The position numbers and the translations under genes were made by a program. Positions 48,301 to 57,643 of a stretch of DNA of 64,000 nucleotides are shown piece by piece. The notes under the pieces are model-generated. The model was given only the letters and a program-made list of their open reading frames with translations. It was not told the origin of the DNA and searched no databases. Source of the stretch: Arenicellales bacterium (lineage in GTDB: Bacteria > Pseudomonadota > Gammaproteobacteria > Arenicellales > JAJDZL01); the NCBI GenBank assembly GCA_958295885.1, contig OY282380.1, positions 3,410,001 through 3,474,000 on the forward strand, given 5' to 3'. Each line of letters opens with the position of its first letter. Within the stretch, counting starts at the first letter, position 1.

Positions 48301-48540
48301 ATGAAAACAACTTTATACTTAGCTGATGATCTGATGCGGGATGCAGAGGAACAAGCTGCTAAGGACGGCATGTCATTGACAAAACTGATTGAATGCGCTG
48401 TGCGCGGTTATTTGGATGAGTTGAACCGAGTCAGTGAGCCAATTGAGATCCAGTTGCTGACAAAGAATTGCGGATTCATTTCTGATGCCAGTCTCGCTGA
48501 TAGAAATGCTCTCTACGCCTTGATGGAAATTCAAGATTGA
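48301..48540 (+). CDS. VapB-like antitoxin
   Basis: 79 residues. N-terminal ribbon-helix-helix-like part MKTTLYLADDLMRDAEEQAA, then MSLTKLIECAVRGYLDEL, followed by a short acidic tail that would bind the toxin. Overlaps the next gene by four nt. It should bind VapC and repress its own promoter at 48264-48291. Confidence 0.8.
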   Translation: MKTTLYLADDLMRDAEEQAAKDGMSLTKLIECAVRGYLDELNRVSEPIEIQLLTKNCGFISDASLADRNALYALMEIQD

Positions 48541-48962
48541 TTGCCGTTGATACCAACATGCTGGTTTACGCGCATCATGAAGCGTCGCCGTTACACAAAA
48601 AAGCCAAATATCAATTGACCGAGTCTGTCAATTCCTCAGTGGGTTGGGGAATTCCTGTTTTCTGTATCGGAGAATTTCTTCGCGTAATCACACATCCTAA
48701 GGTGTTCTCCAACCCTTATACGCCATCTGAAGCAATTGAAGCTCTGGCCCGGCTTGTCCAAGCACCAACACTCAAATTGCTCTATCCAAGTGCCAATTAT
48801 CTATCACTGCTTGCCTCTGCAATACGAGAAACCAATGCTGCCGGAAATCTAGTTTTTGATGCACAAATTGTCGCAGTCTGCCGCGAAAATGGAGTAACGG
48901 CATTGTTGACTGAAGATCAAGATTTTGATCGATTTCATAAATTTACTACGAAGCGACTTTAA
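48537..48962 (+). CDS. VapC-like PIN-domain toxin
   Basis: 141 residues, PIN-domain RNase. The acidic active-site residues are seen as D5 (AVDTNMLVYA), E47 (CIGEFLRV), the aspartate of VFDAQIVA and that of LTEDQDF near the C-terminus. TTG start at 48537, overlapping the vapB stop (TTGA). VapC toxins usually cut tRNA or rRNA; the target here is unknown. Intact. Confidence 0.85.
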   Translation: MIAVDTNMLVYAHHEASPLHKKAKYQLTESVNSSVGWGIPVFCIGEFLRVITHPKVFSNPYTPSEAIEALARLVQAPTLKLLYPSANYLSLLASAIRETNAAGNLVFDAQIVAVCRENGVTALLTEDQDFDRFHKFTTKRL

Positions 48963-49052
48963 CAGCCCCACAATATAGGAGAAGAACCTCAGCAAAAAAT
49001 ACCAGCAATGCTCATGAATTCGGAGTGAAAACGCCGAAGTCATCTATGCGGT

Positions 49053-49511
49053 ACGGTCGGTAAAACTGCTGTAATTGGAGTGAAAGAACGAGAATCAAAA
49101 AAGGTTAAAGCGAAGGTGATTGAAAACACCAAAAGAAATACTTTGCATGGCTTCATTGAAGGCACTGTCGAAGAAGGTTCAACAGTCAATACGGATGATT
49201 TCAAAAGTTACGAAAAGCTTGAAGGCTGTGAACATCGGACTGTACAACATAGCGTAGGTGAATATGTTGAAGGTCAAATTCACATCAATGGTATGGAATC
49301 GTTTTGGTCAATGCTCAAAAGAGTACACAAAGGCACTTACCCCAAAATGAGTAAGAAACATTTAGGTCGTTATGTTGAAGAATTTGCTGGACGGCATAAC
49401 CTTCGAGAACTGGACACAATTATCCAGATGGAACGAGTTGTTGCTGGCATGGTCGGAAAACGATTGAAATACAAAGAGCTGGTTTCTGGTGTAGATGGGC
49501 GATTGTATTGA
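49053..49511 (+). pseudogene. IS1595-family (ISXO2-like) transposase remnant
   Basis: The C-terminal half of an IS1595-type DDE transposase. Reading begins TVGKTAVIGVKERESKK (from about 49053; first possible start GTG 49080), then VNTDDFKSYEKL, the NGMESFWSMLKRVHKGTYPKM motif with the catalytic glutamate region, and ends HNLRELDT... . A complete protein would be roughly twice as long; the N-terminal zinc-finger and first Asp are absent. No terminal inverted repeats found. Non-functional relic. Confidence 0.8.
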
Positions 49512-49551
49512 AAATAAATACAGGTAAACGTCCATTGAATTAGAGATTCAA

Positions 49552-49941
49552 ATGACAGATCCAATAATTGCGGCATATAAGAAAGTTCAATACATCACTT
49601 TATTACAAGAAGCTAGACGTAGAGCACCAGCGAGATTTAATGCTGAATATGAATATAATTACTTTGAATGGTTAAAGAGATTAGATAAATCATCCAAAAA
49701 TAAAATCACTTCACACATCAAGAATTTCATTCAATACGAAAAGGGAGATAAAAAGAAGTTAGATTTAACAAGATATGAGGATTATCTTGAAGGTGAGGAA
49801 TTGTGGGAAATTAGAATTGGGATGAAATATAGAGTTTATTTTAAATACATGGATAATAAGTCCATTGTGATACTACACGGTGGGAGTAAATCAACACAAG
49901 AAGAAGATATTCAAATAGCTAGGAGACTTGGTAATGAATAA
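49552..49941 (+). CDS. RelE/ParE-type toxin, HI1419-like
   Basis: 129 residues. The C-terminal 90 residues match the HI1419 family of addiction-module toxins: FEWLKRLDKSSKNKITSHI, then ELWEIRIGMKYRVYFKY and LHGGSKSTQEEDIQIARRL. The N-terminal 40 residues are an extension not typical for the family (usual length about 100). AT-rich codon use unlike the flanking core genes. Overlaps the next gene by eight nt, as in toxin-first pairs. Confidence 0.75.
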   Translation: MTDPIIAAYKKVQYITLLQEARRRAPARFNAEYEYNYFEWLKRLDKSSKNKITSHIKNFIQYEKGDKKKLDLTRYEDYLEGEELWEIRIGMKYRVYFKYMDNKSIVILHGGSKSTQEEDIQIARRLGNE

Positions 49942-50110
49942 ACGTAAACGAATGAAATGGGATGCGGCGCTATTTCTTGAAGATGAAAGAGATAGAGCTC
50001 TCTATCTTTTTCATATTTCAAAATTTAAAAATAACGAATTGATGGAATTAGCGCGCAATGATGTGGAGCGTTCTAGAATTTTACATGAAAATAAACTAGT
50101 TGAAGCCTGA
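49934..50110 (+). CDS. short HI1420-like antitoxin, probably truncated
   Basis: 58 residues from ATG 49934. It shows KWDAALFLEDERDRALYLFH and later LMELARNDVERSRILHENK, the pattern of the HI1420 antitoxin N-terminus. The usual helix-turn-helix C-terminal domain (family about 90-100 residues) is missing, since the frame stops at 50110. So the antitoxin is probably shortened and might bind toxin but not DNA. TTG 49928 is an alternative start. Confidence 0.6.
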   Translation: MNKRKRMKWDAALFLEDERDRALYLFHISKFKNNELMELARNDVERSRILHENKLVEA

Positions 50111-50149
50111 ATGCGGGAAATTACATTAATTGGTAATTTGTTGTAGTGA

Positions 50150-50419
50150 CTCGCCGAAAAAAGAAACAAGCTATTCCGAAAGCCTGAAGAAACTGGAATT
50201 TGCAATGGTTGTGCAATGGAATTTCGATTTAAGACTTTTGAGATTGATCACATTGTTCCTCGCTCTCAAAACGGTTCAGATCACATCAGTAATCTTCAAT
50301 TGCTCTGTCCAAATTGCAATAGACGGAAAGGAAATAAGAGCATGAAAGAATTTGTTGAAATAATGAAAGCAGAAAAAGAAGCGGAATTGAAACTTTTCTA
50401 CGGACTGCACGGAAACTAA
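50150..50419 (+). pseudogene. HNH domain remnant, perhaps of a DNA methyltransferase/nuclease
   Basis: An open stretch from after the stop at 50147 reads AEKRNKLFRKPEETGICNGC, then FEIDHIVPRSQNGSDH and LLCPNCNRRKGNKS, a complete HNH core with CxxC zinc pairs. The preceding part resembles the linker of DNA methyltransferases that end in an HNH domain. No start codon exists before ATG 50216, so only 67 residues could be translated by themselves. Probably the C-terminal fragment of a lost gene. Confidence 0.6.
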
Positions 50420-50422
50420 TAT

Positions 50423-50566
50423 ATGGAAAAAAAACGAAAGACTTACAAATTACTGCAAAATAAGATTCCACAAGACGTTCACTTGAAAGCAAGACTGGTC
50501 ATGAAACGCCTACTAAATACCCCACCAGAATCCCAAAAAGAAATACTAAAAAAAAGGAAAAAGTAG
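50423..50566 (+). CDS. small basic hypothetical ORF
   Basis: 47 residues, very basic: MEKKRKTYKLLQNKIPQDVH and ending KKRKK. No recognised family. It follows the HNH remnant by three nt. Ribosome-site GGAAACTAATAT precedes the ATG. Might be a real small protein of the same island or chance in AT-rich DNA. Confidence 0.35.
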   Translation: MEKKRKTYKLLQNKIPQDVHLKARLVMKRLLNTPPESQKEILKKRKK

Positions 50567-50578
50567 CATTATGATATT

Positions 50579-50597
50579 GCTAATGACAATCATTATC
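50579..50597. promoter_or_regulatory. Fur-box-like operator, orphan
   Basis: GCTAATGACAATCATTATC matches 17 of 19 positions of the classical Fur box GATAATGATAATCATTATC. A TATAAT-like -10 lies downstream at 50628-50633. No intact gene follows on the plus strand; the next recognisable coding sequence is a degenerate IS256 transposase on the minus strand. It may be the surviving operator of a lost iron-regulated gene. Confidence 0.55.
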
Positions 50598-50789
50598 ATT
50601 TAGTTATTTCAAAGGGTTAAACAGGTATATAATTCCCTTTCAATTTTTACTTTGATCAAATTCAGGTGAGACTGTAGGACGACATCACAGTGCCACTATC
50701 CTCTGATTTTGTCCTTCTTCAAAATGGAACTGTAATGGATAAAGCATTCGTGTAGCATAGTGTGTAGGGGGAGGGTTAATCGAGTTACT

Positions 50790-50827
50790 GCGGAAACTAG
50801 TGCGCAGAGAGGAACCTAGTTTCACGC
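50790..50827. repeat. 11-bp hairpin with one bulge
   Basis: GCG-GAAACTAG (50790-50800) pairs with CTAGTTTC-A-CGC (50816-50827), loop of 15 nt. Not followed by T residues. It may be an RNA stem, a recombination site or an insertion-element end; I cannot assign it. Confidence 0.4.
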
Positions 50828-50866
50828 GGCTGCCTAGTCTAACTTGGTTACTTCATTTCCATCCTT

Positions 50867-51130
50867 AAATTACATTCCAGCGATGATTTTTCCAAGTTGC
50901 CAAAAGCCTCGTAATCAATTTCATTTTTGTTGCACTTACCGCTCCAACTTGAATGGCATCACGGTGTGATTTAATCAACCAGTTGATAATTTGCTGTGAA
51001 GTCGAATCGTAGCGAAGTTTGATTCAATTGGGTTGATGGTACGCAAATTCTGTCAGTGATTGGATGAAAATTCATAAAACATCAACAGTTCGTTTCAGTT
51101 CTGCTTCGGACACTGGCTGGCTATAGGATA
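50867..51130 (-). pseudogene. degenerate IS256-family transposase C-terminus
   Basis: On the minus strand the frame reads YEFSSNH-stop-QNLRTINPIESNFATIRLHS, matching the IS256 motif YDFPAEHW-x-HLRTTNPIES-x-FATVR, with the tryptophan replaced by a stop codon and further stops and phase changes downstream; LLATWKNHRWNV appears later. Contains the conserved glutamate. Clearly a dead relic. Confidence 0.7.
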
Positions 51131-51752
51131 TTTCGCTTCAAAATGTGATGATCCAAAGTTCTTTACCAAGTTTGGATGGAACGATTTGTCGGTTAACAAT
51201 GTATCGACTTGGAAAATGACACGAAGTCACTCGAAAATTGGTTGACCTTGAGTCAATGGTGTAAGAAACCCCAGTACTCATATTAAGCGAAGGAGTGATC
51301 AATGCCGCACAATGTTGCTACCTACTGAAATTTGTGAAATTGTCTTCGAAAGTGTGCCGTTGCACGGAGGCGTTTGTCCGTTTTTTCTCAATGTGAGTCT
51401 ACTACGACACCTAATTTGATTGAGTCGAGAATAATCATCAGCGTCATCGAACCTAGTAGCAGAACATGGAAAAATGTCTTCTCCTAGGTAAGATTTATTT
51501 GTGACTCTGACTACGAAGTTCGCATTGTCCAAAATGTGCCACAAGGCTAATATAAAAGGTCACTAATATTGATTTATATATATGAAATCATTAGTAATTT
51601 TTTGTTTCAGTTAAAGTATTGGATGAAGATGCACACCACATCGAGCTGAATGACTGAAGTTAGATTAAAACTCTGATTGCCATTGCCAGACAGAACGAAT
51701 TGAAATTCTGGTGAGGATGGGAATGAATTTAAGCGGTACAATATGGTGCGTT
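51131..51752. other. intergenic region before tRNA-Ser
   Basis: No gene that I can support. A minus-strand frame at 51299-51544 (81 codons) has no recognisable motif. The last part contains TACAAT at 51737-51742, a plausible -10 box for the tRNA gene. Confidence 0.35.
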
Positions 51753-51841
51753 GGAGAGGTGGCTGAGTGGACGAAAGCGGCGGTCTTGAAAACCGTTGAA
51801 GGCAATACCTTCCGGGGGTTCGAATCCCTCCCTCTCCGCCA
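51753..51841 (+). tRNA. tRNA-Ser (anticodon UGA)
   Basis: 89 nt including an encoded CCA. Acceptor stem GGAGAGG pairs with CCTCTCC, discriminator G, then CCA. Anticodon loop CTTGAAA (51785-51791) with anticodon TGA at 51787-51789, flanked by GCGGT/ACCGT. A long variable arm and the T-loop GGTTCGAATC are present. The UGA anticodon reads UCA and related serine codons. Lies beside pntB and the decayed island, a place where integrases often act, but no integrase is seen. Confidence 0.97.
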
Positions 51842-51921
51842 AATCTGATCGGCCGAAAGCCAGAGAAAAGAGTCAATTGAAGCGGGTGATTTTACGACTT
51901 GAATTTCGTCAGTTCAAGCGA

Positions 51922-53310
51922 TCAGGATACGAGAGCGACCAGCCGATCTACGCTGTCTTTCGCATCACCGAAATACATTCGGTTGTTCTCTTTGTAAAAC
52001 AGAGGATTATCAACTCCCGCGTAGCCGGATGCCATGCTGCGCTTCAGGACAATCGTGTGCTTTGCTTTCCATACCTCTATCACTGGCATGCCAGCGATCG
52101 GACTGTCTGGCGTGTCTTGAGCGGATGGATTTACGATATCATTTGCGCCGATCACCAAAACAACATCCGTATCCGGCATTGAAGGGTTGATCTCGTCCAT
52201 TTCAAACACGATGTCGTAGGGCACTCGAGCTTCTGCTAGAAGCACGTTCATGTGGCCCGGCATTCTACCTGCCACCGGATGAATTGCAAATCGAACGTCA
52301 ATATTGTGGGCCTGCAGTTTTTTGGTCAGTTCAGCGACGGGGTGCTGGGCGTGAGCTACAGCCATTCCATATCCAGGAACGATTACGACAGATCGAGCGG
52401 TTTCAACAAGCATGGCTGCTTCGTCAGACAAAATCTCAGAAATTTCACCTTCTACTGCACTGGATGCTGACCCGCCTGTGGTTCCAAATCCGCCCATTAT
52501 TACGCTGACGAAGTGACGATTCATTGCACGACACATGATGTAGCTCAGAATTGCACCGCTGCTGCCCACAAGCGCTCCGACGAGAATCAAAAGATCGCTT
52601 TCCAGCATGAATCCTGTCGCAGCAGCAGCCCAGCCGGAATAACTGTTCAGCATCGAAATTACGACGGGCATGTCTGCGCCGCCGATCGCCAGTACGAGAT
52701 GCAGTCCTAGCAGGAACGCGAGCAGTGTCATGATGAGTAAGAAGTTCGTCGCAGCAGCGTGAGACTCATTTCCCAAAAACTGTGCGCCCAGCCAAATGCT
52801 GACAATGATGATGACTAAATTCAGCCAGTGTCGCGCCGGTAACATTAAGGGACGGCTTGTAATGATTCCCTGCAATTTCCCAAAAGCAGCAACCGAACCC
52901 GTGAACGTTATGGCACCGATAAACACACCGATGAAAATTTCAACTTCATGAACGATGTTTTCGACACCCTCGTAGGTTTTTAAAGGTTCGATAAAGTTCG
53001 CAAATCCCACAAATACCGCCGCTAATCCGACGAGACTGTGCAGGATGGCAACCAGCTGCGGCATTGCGGTCATTTGAACTCTTCTGCTGACAAGAATCCC
53101 GATTAAACCTCCAATGGCCATCATCGCAACCACGATTTCCAGGTTGTCGGTAACTCTTGCTGCAATCGTACCCAAAACAGCAAGAATCATTCCTAAGATT
53201 CCGAAAACGTTTCCGCGTACTGCAGAGGTCTGGTGGCTTAACCCGCCTAAGCTGAGAATGAAAAATATTGAGGCAAGGATATAAAGTGAATTGATGAAAC
53301 CGTCAAACAT
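51922..53310 (-). CDS. pntB: NAD(P) transhydrogenase subunit beta
   Basis: 462 residues. N-terminal half is hydrophobic, with about eight membrane helices forming part of the proton channel; the C-terminal domain III binds NADP(H), with [38 protein letters not shown] and [15 protein letters not shown] visible. Length matches E. coli PntB (462). Ten nt after pntA in the same operon. Couples hydride transfer from NADH to NADP+ to proton entry. Confidence 0.96.
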   Translation of the reverse strand: MFDGFINSLYILASIFFILSLGGLSHQTSAVRGNVFGILGMILAVLGTIAARVTDNLEIVVAMMAIGGLIGILVSRRVQMTAMPQLVAILHSLVGLAAVFVGFANFIEPLKTYEGVENIVHEVEIFIGVFIGAITFTGSVAAFGKLQGIITSRPLMLPARHWLNLVIIIVSIWLGAQFLGNESHAAATNFLLIMTLLAFLLGLHLVLAIGGADMPVVISMLNSYSGWAAAATGFMLESDLLILVGALVGSSGAILSYIMCRAMNRHFVSVIMGGFGTTGGSASSAVEGEISEILSDEAAMLVETARSVVIVPGYGMAVAHAQHPVAELTKKLQAHNIDVRFAIHPVAGRMPGHMNVLLAEARVPYDIVFEMDEINPSMPDTDVVLVIGANDIVNPSAQDTPDSPIAGMPVIEVWKAKHTIVLKRSMASGYAGVDNPLFYKENNRMYFGDAKDSVDRLVALVS

Positions 53311-53320
53311 GTCTACAGAT

Positions 53321-54874
53321 CTACTTGCGGAACATTTTCAGCATGCGCTGAGTAACAAAAAAGCCACCGAATATGTTGATTGACGCAATTAAGATTGAAA
53401 TTGCCGCCAGTGCCTGAACATAGGGGTTTACCGCGCCGATCTCCAGCAGAGCACCAACAATTATGACGCTGCTGATTGCATTTGTCACACTCATCAATGG
53501 AGTGTGAAGGGAAGGCGTAACGTTCCAGATCACGTGCCAGCCCACGAAAATTGCCAGTACGAAGACAGTGAAATGTGACAGAAAGGATGATGGTGCAAAA
53601 AGACCTACTCCCAAAATGGAAAGTACCGCCAGACCGAATGCATACGGTGCGACTTTGAACTTCTTTTTCGGAGTATCCGATGCAGTGGCGGATGCTTCTG
53701 TGGCAGCATCTTTCTTAGGCTGTGGTGGTGGTTCTTTCCGCGGAGGAGGCCAGATGATTTCTCCATCCTTGACGACCGTGGAATCGCGGATCACCTCGTC
53801 TTCCATATCCAAATGCAGCTGTCCGTCATCGTTCGGGCATAATTCGTCGAGCAGATTCAGAACATTGGACGCATACAGCTGGCTGGACTGTGTCGGCAGG
53901 CGACTCGGCAGATCGGTGTAACCAATGATTTTCACCCCGTTGACATCTACAATCTCATCAGCCTGAGTCAGTTCGCAGTTTCCGCCTTGTTCCGCTGCCA
54001 GGTCGATGACTACACTGCCTTCTTTCATTGACCTGACCATGTCAGCTGTGATCAGTTTGGGAGCAGGGCGACCTGGAATCAAGGCAGTTGTGATAATGAT
54101 GTCGACTTCCTCGGCTTGTTCTGCAAACAATGCCATCTCAGCTTCAATGAACTCTTTGCTCATTACTTTGGCATAGCCACCGCCACCAGCACTGTCTTCT
54201 TCAAATTCGAGCTCTAGAAATTCAGCTCCCATGCTTTCGACTTGCTCTTTCACTTCTGGTCGGGTGTCAAACGCGCGTACGATCGCACCAAGACTTGTCG
54301 CTGAACCAATCGCAGACAAACCGGCGACACCAGCGCCGATGATCATGATTTTTGCCGGATGAACTCGACCGGCGGCAGTAATCTGTCCCCCTAGGAATCG
54401 GCCGAAATGATGAGCTCCTTCAATGACGGCTCGATAGCCGGCCACATTTGCCATTGAAGACAACGCATCCAATTTTTGCGCTCTTGAAATGCGCGGCACT
54501 GCATCCATCGAAATCGCACTGACTCCGGATTCAGCCAAACGTTCGAGAAGCTCCGGATTCTGTGCCGGCCACAGGAAGCCGATCAGAGTCTGACTCTCAT
54601 GAAGTAGATCTAATTCGTCAAGGTTTTGATTTTCATCTTTCTCTGGAGCGCGAACTTTGATTACAATATCCGAACTGCTCCAAATGTCGCTGCCAGCAGG
54701 TAAAACTCTGGCTCCTGCTTCCAGATAAGCTGAATCGCTTAGATTTGCGAGTTCACCAGCACCAGATTCTATTTGTACTTCGAAGCCTTTCGCGATAAGA
54801 GCAGGGACGACGTCAGGCGTAATCGCTACTCGTCGTTCATTTTGGTGAATTTCTTTTGGAATTCCGACTTTCAT
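53321..54874 (-). CDS. pntA: NAD(P) transhydrogenase subunit alpha
   Basis: 517 residues, the fused alpha form (domain I plus membrane segment) as in E. coli PntA (510). Domain I starts [20 protein letters not shown] and has the NAD-binding [19 protein letters not shown] proline/lysine-rich linker near residue 380-410 leads to C-terminal membrane helices. Forms the transhydrogenase with PntB at the inner membrane. Confidence 0.96.
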   Translation of the reverse strand: MKVGIPKEIHQNERRVAITPDVVPALIAKGFEVQIESGAGELANLSDSAYLEAGARVLPAGSDIWSSSDIVIKVRAPEKDENQNLDELDLLHESQTLIGFLWPAQNPELLERLAESGVSAISMDAVPRISRAQKLDALSSMANVAGYRAVIEGAHHFGRFLGGQITAAGRVHPAKIMIIGAGVAGLSAIGSATSLGAIVRAFDTRPEVKEQVESMGAEFLELEFEEDSAGGGGYAKVMSKEFIEAEMALFAEQAEEVDIIITTALIPGRPAPKLITADMVRSMKEGSVVIDLAAEQGGNCELTQADEIVDVNGVKIIGYTDLPSRLPTQSSQLYASNVLNLLDELCPNDDGQLHLDMEDEVIRDSTVVKDGEIIWPPPRKEPPPQPKKDAATEASATASDTPKKKFKVAPYAFGLAVLSILGVGLFAPSSFLSHFTVFVLAIFVGWHVIWNVTPSLHTPLMSVTNAISSVIIVGALLEIGAVNPYVQALAAISILIASINIFGGFFVTQRMLKMFRK

Positions 54875-55055
54875 TGTGTTTGAAAAGCTAAAGGAGATGG
54901 AAATTTCAAAGAATTATGTGAATCGAAGATAATTTTATTATATATATCGCTTTCGCTGTTTCTTCTTTGATTGAAACCAAGGATTGTTCGGAATCATTGA
55001 ACCACGAAATTTGCAAATATTATTAATTTTCGCCGCATTTAAAATGGGATTTGTT

Positions 55056-56151
55056 ATGGAAAAGTCATCAGTAATTGAACAGTTGATCAGTATCCAACTA
55101 CGTGTTGATTCCTTACGGAGGTTTCTTTGACGTCGCTGGCAAGCAGCACCGATTGCAAGAGATATATCAGCAACTGCAGAATCCGGAAATTTGGGAAAAC
55201 TATTCGCTGGTTCAAGAGTTAAGTCAGGAACAGAGTGCCATTCAAAAATCACTCAAGCCGATCTCGTCACTCTCAGATGAAGTGTCAGATTCCATAGAAC
55301 TGGCTGAACTCGCCTCAGAGGAGGGTGATCTTGACACTTTGGCGGAGATCGGCAGTGAGCTGGCGGGATATGTCAGAAAAATTGACCGACTTGAGTTTAC
55401 AAGCGTTTTTAGCGGGGAAATGGATTCGGCCAATGCGTTTGTAGATATCAAACCAGGTTCTGGCGGCACGGAAGCACAGGACTGGGCGGAGATGCTGTAT
55501 CGGATGTATCAGCACTGGGCGACCAATAAAGGTTTTAAATTTGAGACTGTGGATTATTCACCCGGTGATGTTGCAGGCATCAAAAGCGCAACGTTAAAGA
55601 TCATAGGCAGTTATGCATTTGGCTGGATTCGCACCGAAAGTGGAATCCATAGATTAGTGCGTAAATCTCCATTCGATTCTGGTCAGCGTCGGCACACGTC
55701 GTTTGCGTCCATATACTCCTACCCAGAAGTGAATCATGAAATTGAAATTGAAATTGACACTGCAGACTTGAGAATTGACACCTACCGCGCGAGTGGAGCA
55801 GGTGGACAGCACGTTAACCGAACGGACTCAGCAGTTCGCATTACGCACAGGCCAAGCGGAGTCGTTGTTCAATGCCAGAACGAGAGATCCCAGCATCGAA
55901 ACAAAGCAGAAGCGATGTCCATGCTGCGTGCCCGACTTTATGAGCTGGAACGTCAGGAAAAAGAAAAGCAGCGACAGGAGATCGAAGCATCAAAACCAGA
56001 TATATCCTGGGGGTATCAGATTCGATCCTATGTATTGGATCAGTCTCGAATCAAGGATGAACGCACACAAGTGGAAACCGGAAATGTCAACGCTGTGCTG
56101 GCAGGAAATCTCGACTTATTTATTGAAGCAAGTCTAAAAGCAGGTTTATAG
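55056..56151 (+). CDS. prfB: peptide chain release factor 2, programmed +1 frameshift
   Basis: RF2, about 365 residues when read as 55056-55127 joined to 55129-56151. The first frame begins MEKSSVIEQLIS (ATG 55056; ATG 55044 is an in-frame alternative) and ends at CTT-TGA (stop 55128-55130). The second frame continues DVAGKQHRLQEIY. It has the SPF stop-codon motif (RKSPFDSGQRR) and the GGQ motif (ASGAGGQHVN). Reads UGA and UAA. Followed by lysS after four nt, a common pairing. Confidence 0.95.
55114..55131 (+). promoter_or_regulatory. prfB autoregulatory frameshift site
   Basis: CGGAGG (a Shine-Dalgarno-like stimulator) lies just before TTT-CTT-TGA-C. The CTT codon sits in front of an in-frame TGA followed by C, the classic RF2 arrangement: when RF2 is scarce, the ribosome slips forward one base and completes the protein. 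Confidence 0.93.
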
Positions 56152-56155
56152 ATTC

Positions 56156-57640
56156 ATGTCACAAGATAACGATCAATCCCAACAAAGAAAGCGAAAGCTG
56201 ACTCTGTTGAGAGAGCAGGGCAGGGTCTACCCGAATGATTTTCGTCCCACCGTCAGCGCCAAAGAATTACAGGATCGGTTTGTAGACTACGACGCAGGCA
56301 GCCTGAAAGAAATCAATTTTTTTGTGCGTCTTGCGGGACGCTTGATGAGCCGACGGCGCATGGGAAAAGTAACTTTCGTAGATTTGCAGGACGCGTCCGG
56401 CAGAATTCAGCTGTTCATTCGACAGTCAACAGTTTCCAAGCTGGAGTACGACAGATTTTTGGCATATGATATTGGTGACATCATTGGCGTGAGTGGAGCC
56501 GTTTTTCGAACTCGAACTGGTGAATTGAGCATTGGCGTTGAAACGATAGCTTTGCTGGTTAAGGCATTGCGCCCGTTTCCAGAAAAATTTCACGGCTTAT
56601 CGGACCGGGAGCTTCGATATCGAAGACGATATCTAGACCTGATCATCAATCAGGACGTTAGAGAAACTTTTAGAATTCGAACGAGGATCATCCAATCTAT
56701 CCGCGAATTTTTGGGTCGGCACGGGTTTTTAGAAGTAGAAACTCCAATGATGCACACCATTCCTGGCGGTGCAATTGCAAGACCGTTTGCGACTCATCAC
56801 AATGCATTGTCTGTTGACATGTTTCTTCGAATTGCACCTGAACTGTTCCTGAAGCGACTCGTGGTAGGTGGATTCGAGCGCGTCTACGAAATCAATCGAA
56901 ATTTCCGTAACGAAGGGATCAGCACTCAGCACAATCCCGAATTCACGATGCTGGAGTTCTATCAAGCCTATGCTGACTTTGAAGACTTCATAAAGCTGAC
57001 TGAGGACCTGATGGAAGAATTGGCGGAAGGTGTATCGCAATCGCTGACTGTTCCATATGGCCAGCACGCGATCAACCTGGAGAAGCCTTATCGGAGAATT
57101 TCCTTGTTGGATGCAGTTTTACAGCACAATCCCAAACTTTCCGAAAACGGTGTAGAAGATGAAGAAGTTCTTCGAACTTACCTGCAGAAGCTGGGCGGAA
57201 CGCCCGGCAGGGCGTGGGGTCTTGGCAAGCTTCAGTTTGAGGTATTTGAACAGACCGTTGAAAATAAGTTGATTCAGCCAACTTTTATTACGCACTACCC
57301 AGTCGAGGTCTCCCCCCTGTCAAGGATCAATGACTCAGATTCAACAATAACGGATCGTTTTGAATTCTTCGTGGCTGGCATGGAAATCGCAAATGGCTTT
57401 TCGGAATTGAACGATCCAGAAGATCAGGCTCATCGATTCCGTGAACAGTTGAAACAGAGGATGGGCGGAGATGAAGAAGCGATGCATTTTGACGAAGACT
57501 ATATTCGAGCGTTGGAGTATGGGCTTCCACCCGCAGCCGGAGAAGGGATTGGAATTGACCGACTTGTGATGCTGCTGTCAAACAGTCAGTCCATACGTGA
57601 TGTAATTTTATTCCCGCACCTGAAGCCGTCGACTCGCTGA
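56156..57640 (+). CDS. lysS: lysyl-tRNA synthetase, class II
   Basis: 494 residues. N-terminal OB-fold anticodon-binding domain (VRLAGRLMSRRRMGKVTFVDL), then the class II catalytic domain: motif 1 around FLEVETPMMHTIPGGAIARPF, motif 2 FRNEGISTQHNPEFT, motif 3 at the end GIGIDRLVMLL. Length agrees with E. coli LysRS (505). Four nt after prfB and followed at once by lolC. Confidence 0.97.
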   Translation: MSQDNDQSQQRKRKLTLLREQGRVYPNDFRPTVSAKELQDRFVDYDAGSLKEINFFVRLAGRLMSRRRMGKVTFVDLQDASGRIQLFIRQSTVSKLEYDRFLAYDIGDIIGVSGAVFRTRTGELSIGVETIALLVKALRPFPEKFHGLSDRELRYRRRYLDLIINQDVRETFRIRTRIIQSIREFLGRHGFLEVETPMMHTIPGGAIARPFATHHNALSVDMFLRIAPELFLKRLVVGGFERVYEINRNFRNEGISTQHNPEFTMLEFYQAYADFEDFIKLTEDLMEELAEGVSQSLTVPYGQHAINLEKPYRRISLLDAVLQHNPKLSENGVEDEEVLRTYLQKLGGTPGRAWGLGKLQFEVFEQTVENKLIQPTFITHYPVEVSPLSRINDSDSTITDRFEFFVAGMEIANGFSELNDPEDQAHRFREQLKQRMGGDEEAMHFDEDYIRALEYGLPPAAGEGIGIDRLVMLLSNSQSIRDVILFPHLKPSTR

Positions 57641-57643
57641 CAC

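Noticed and set aside
50640-50870. Possible 6S, SRP, RNase P or tmRNA gene
   Set aside because: None of the conserved core words of these RNAs could be found; only a hairpin is seen.
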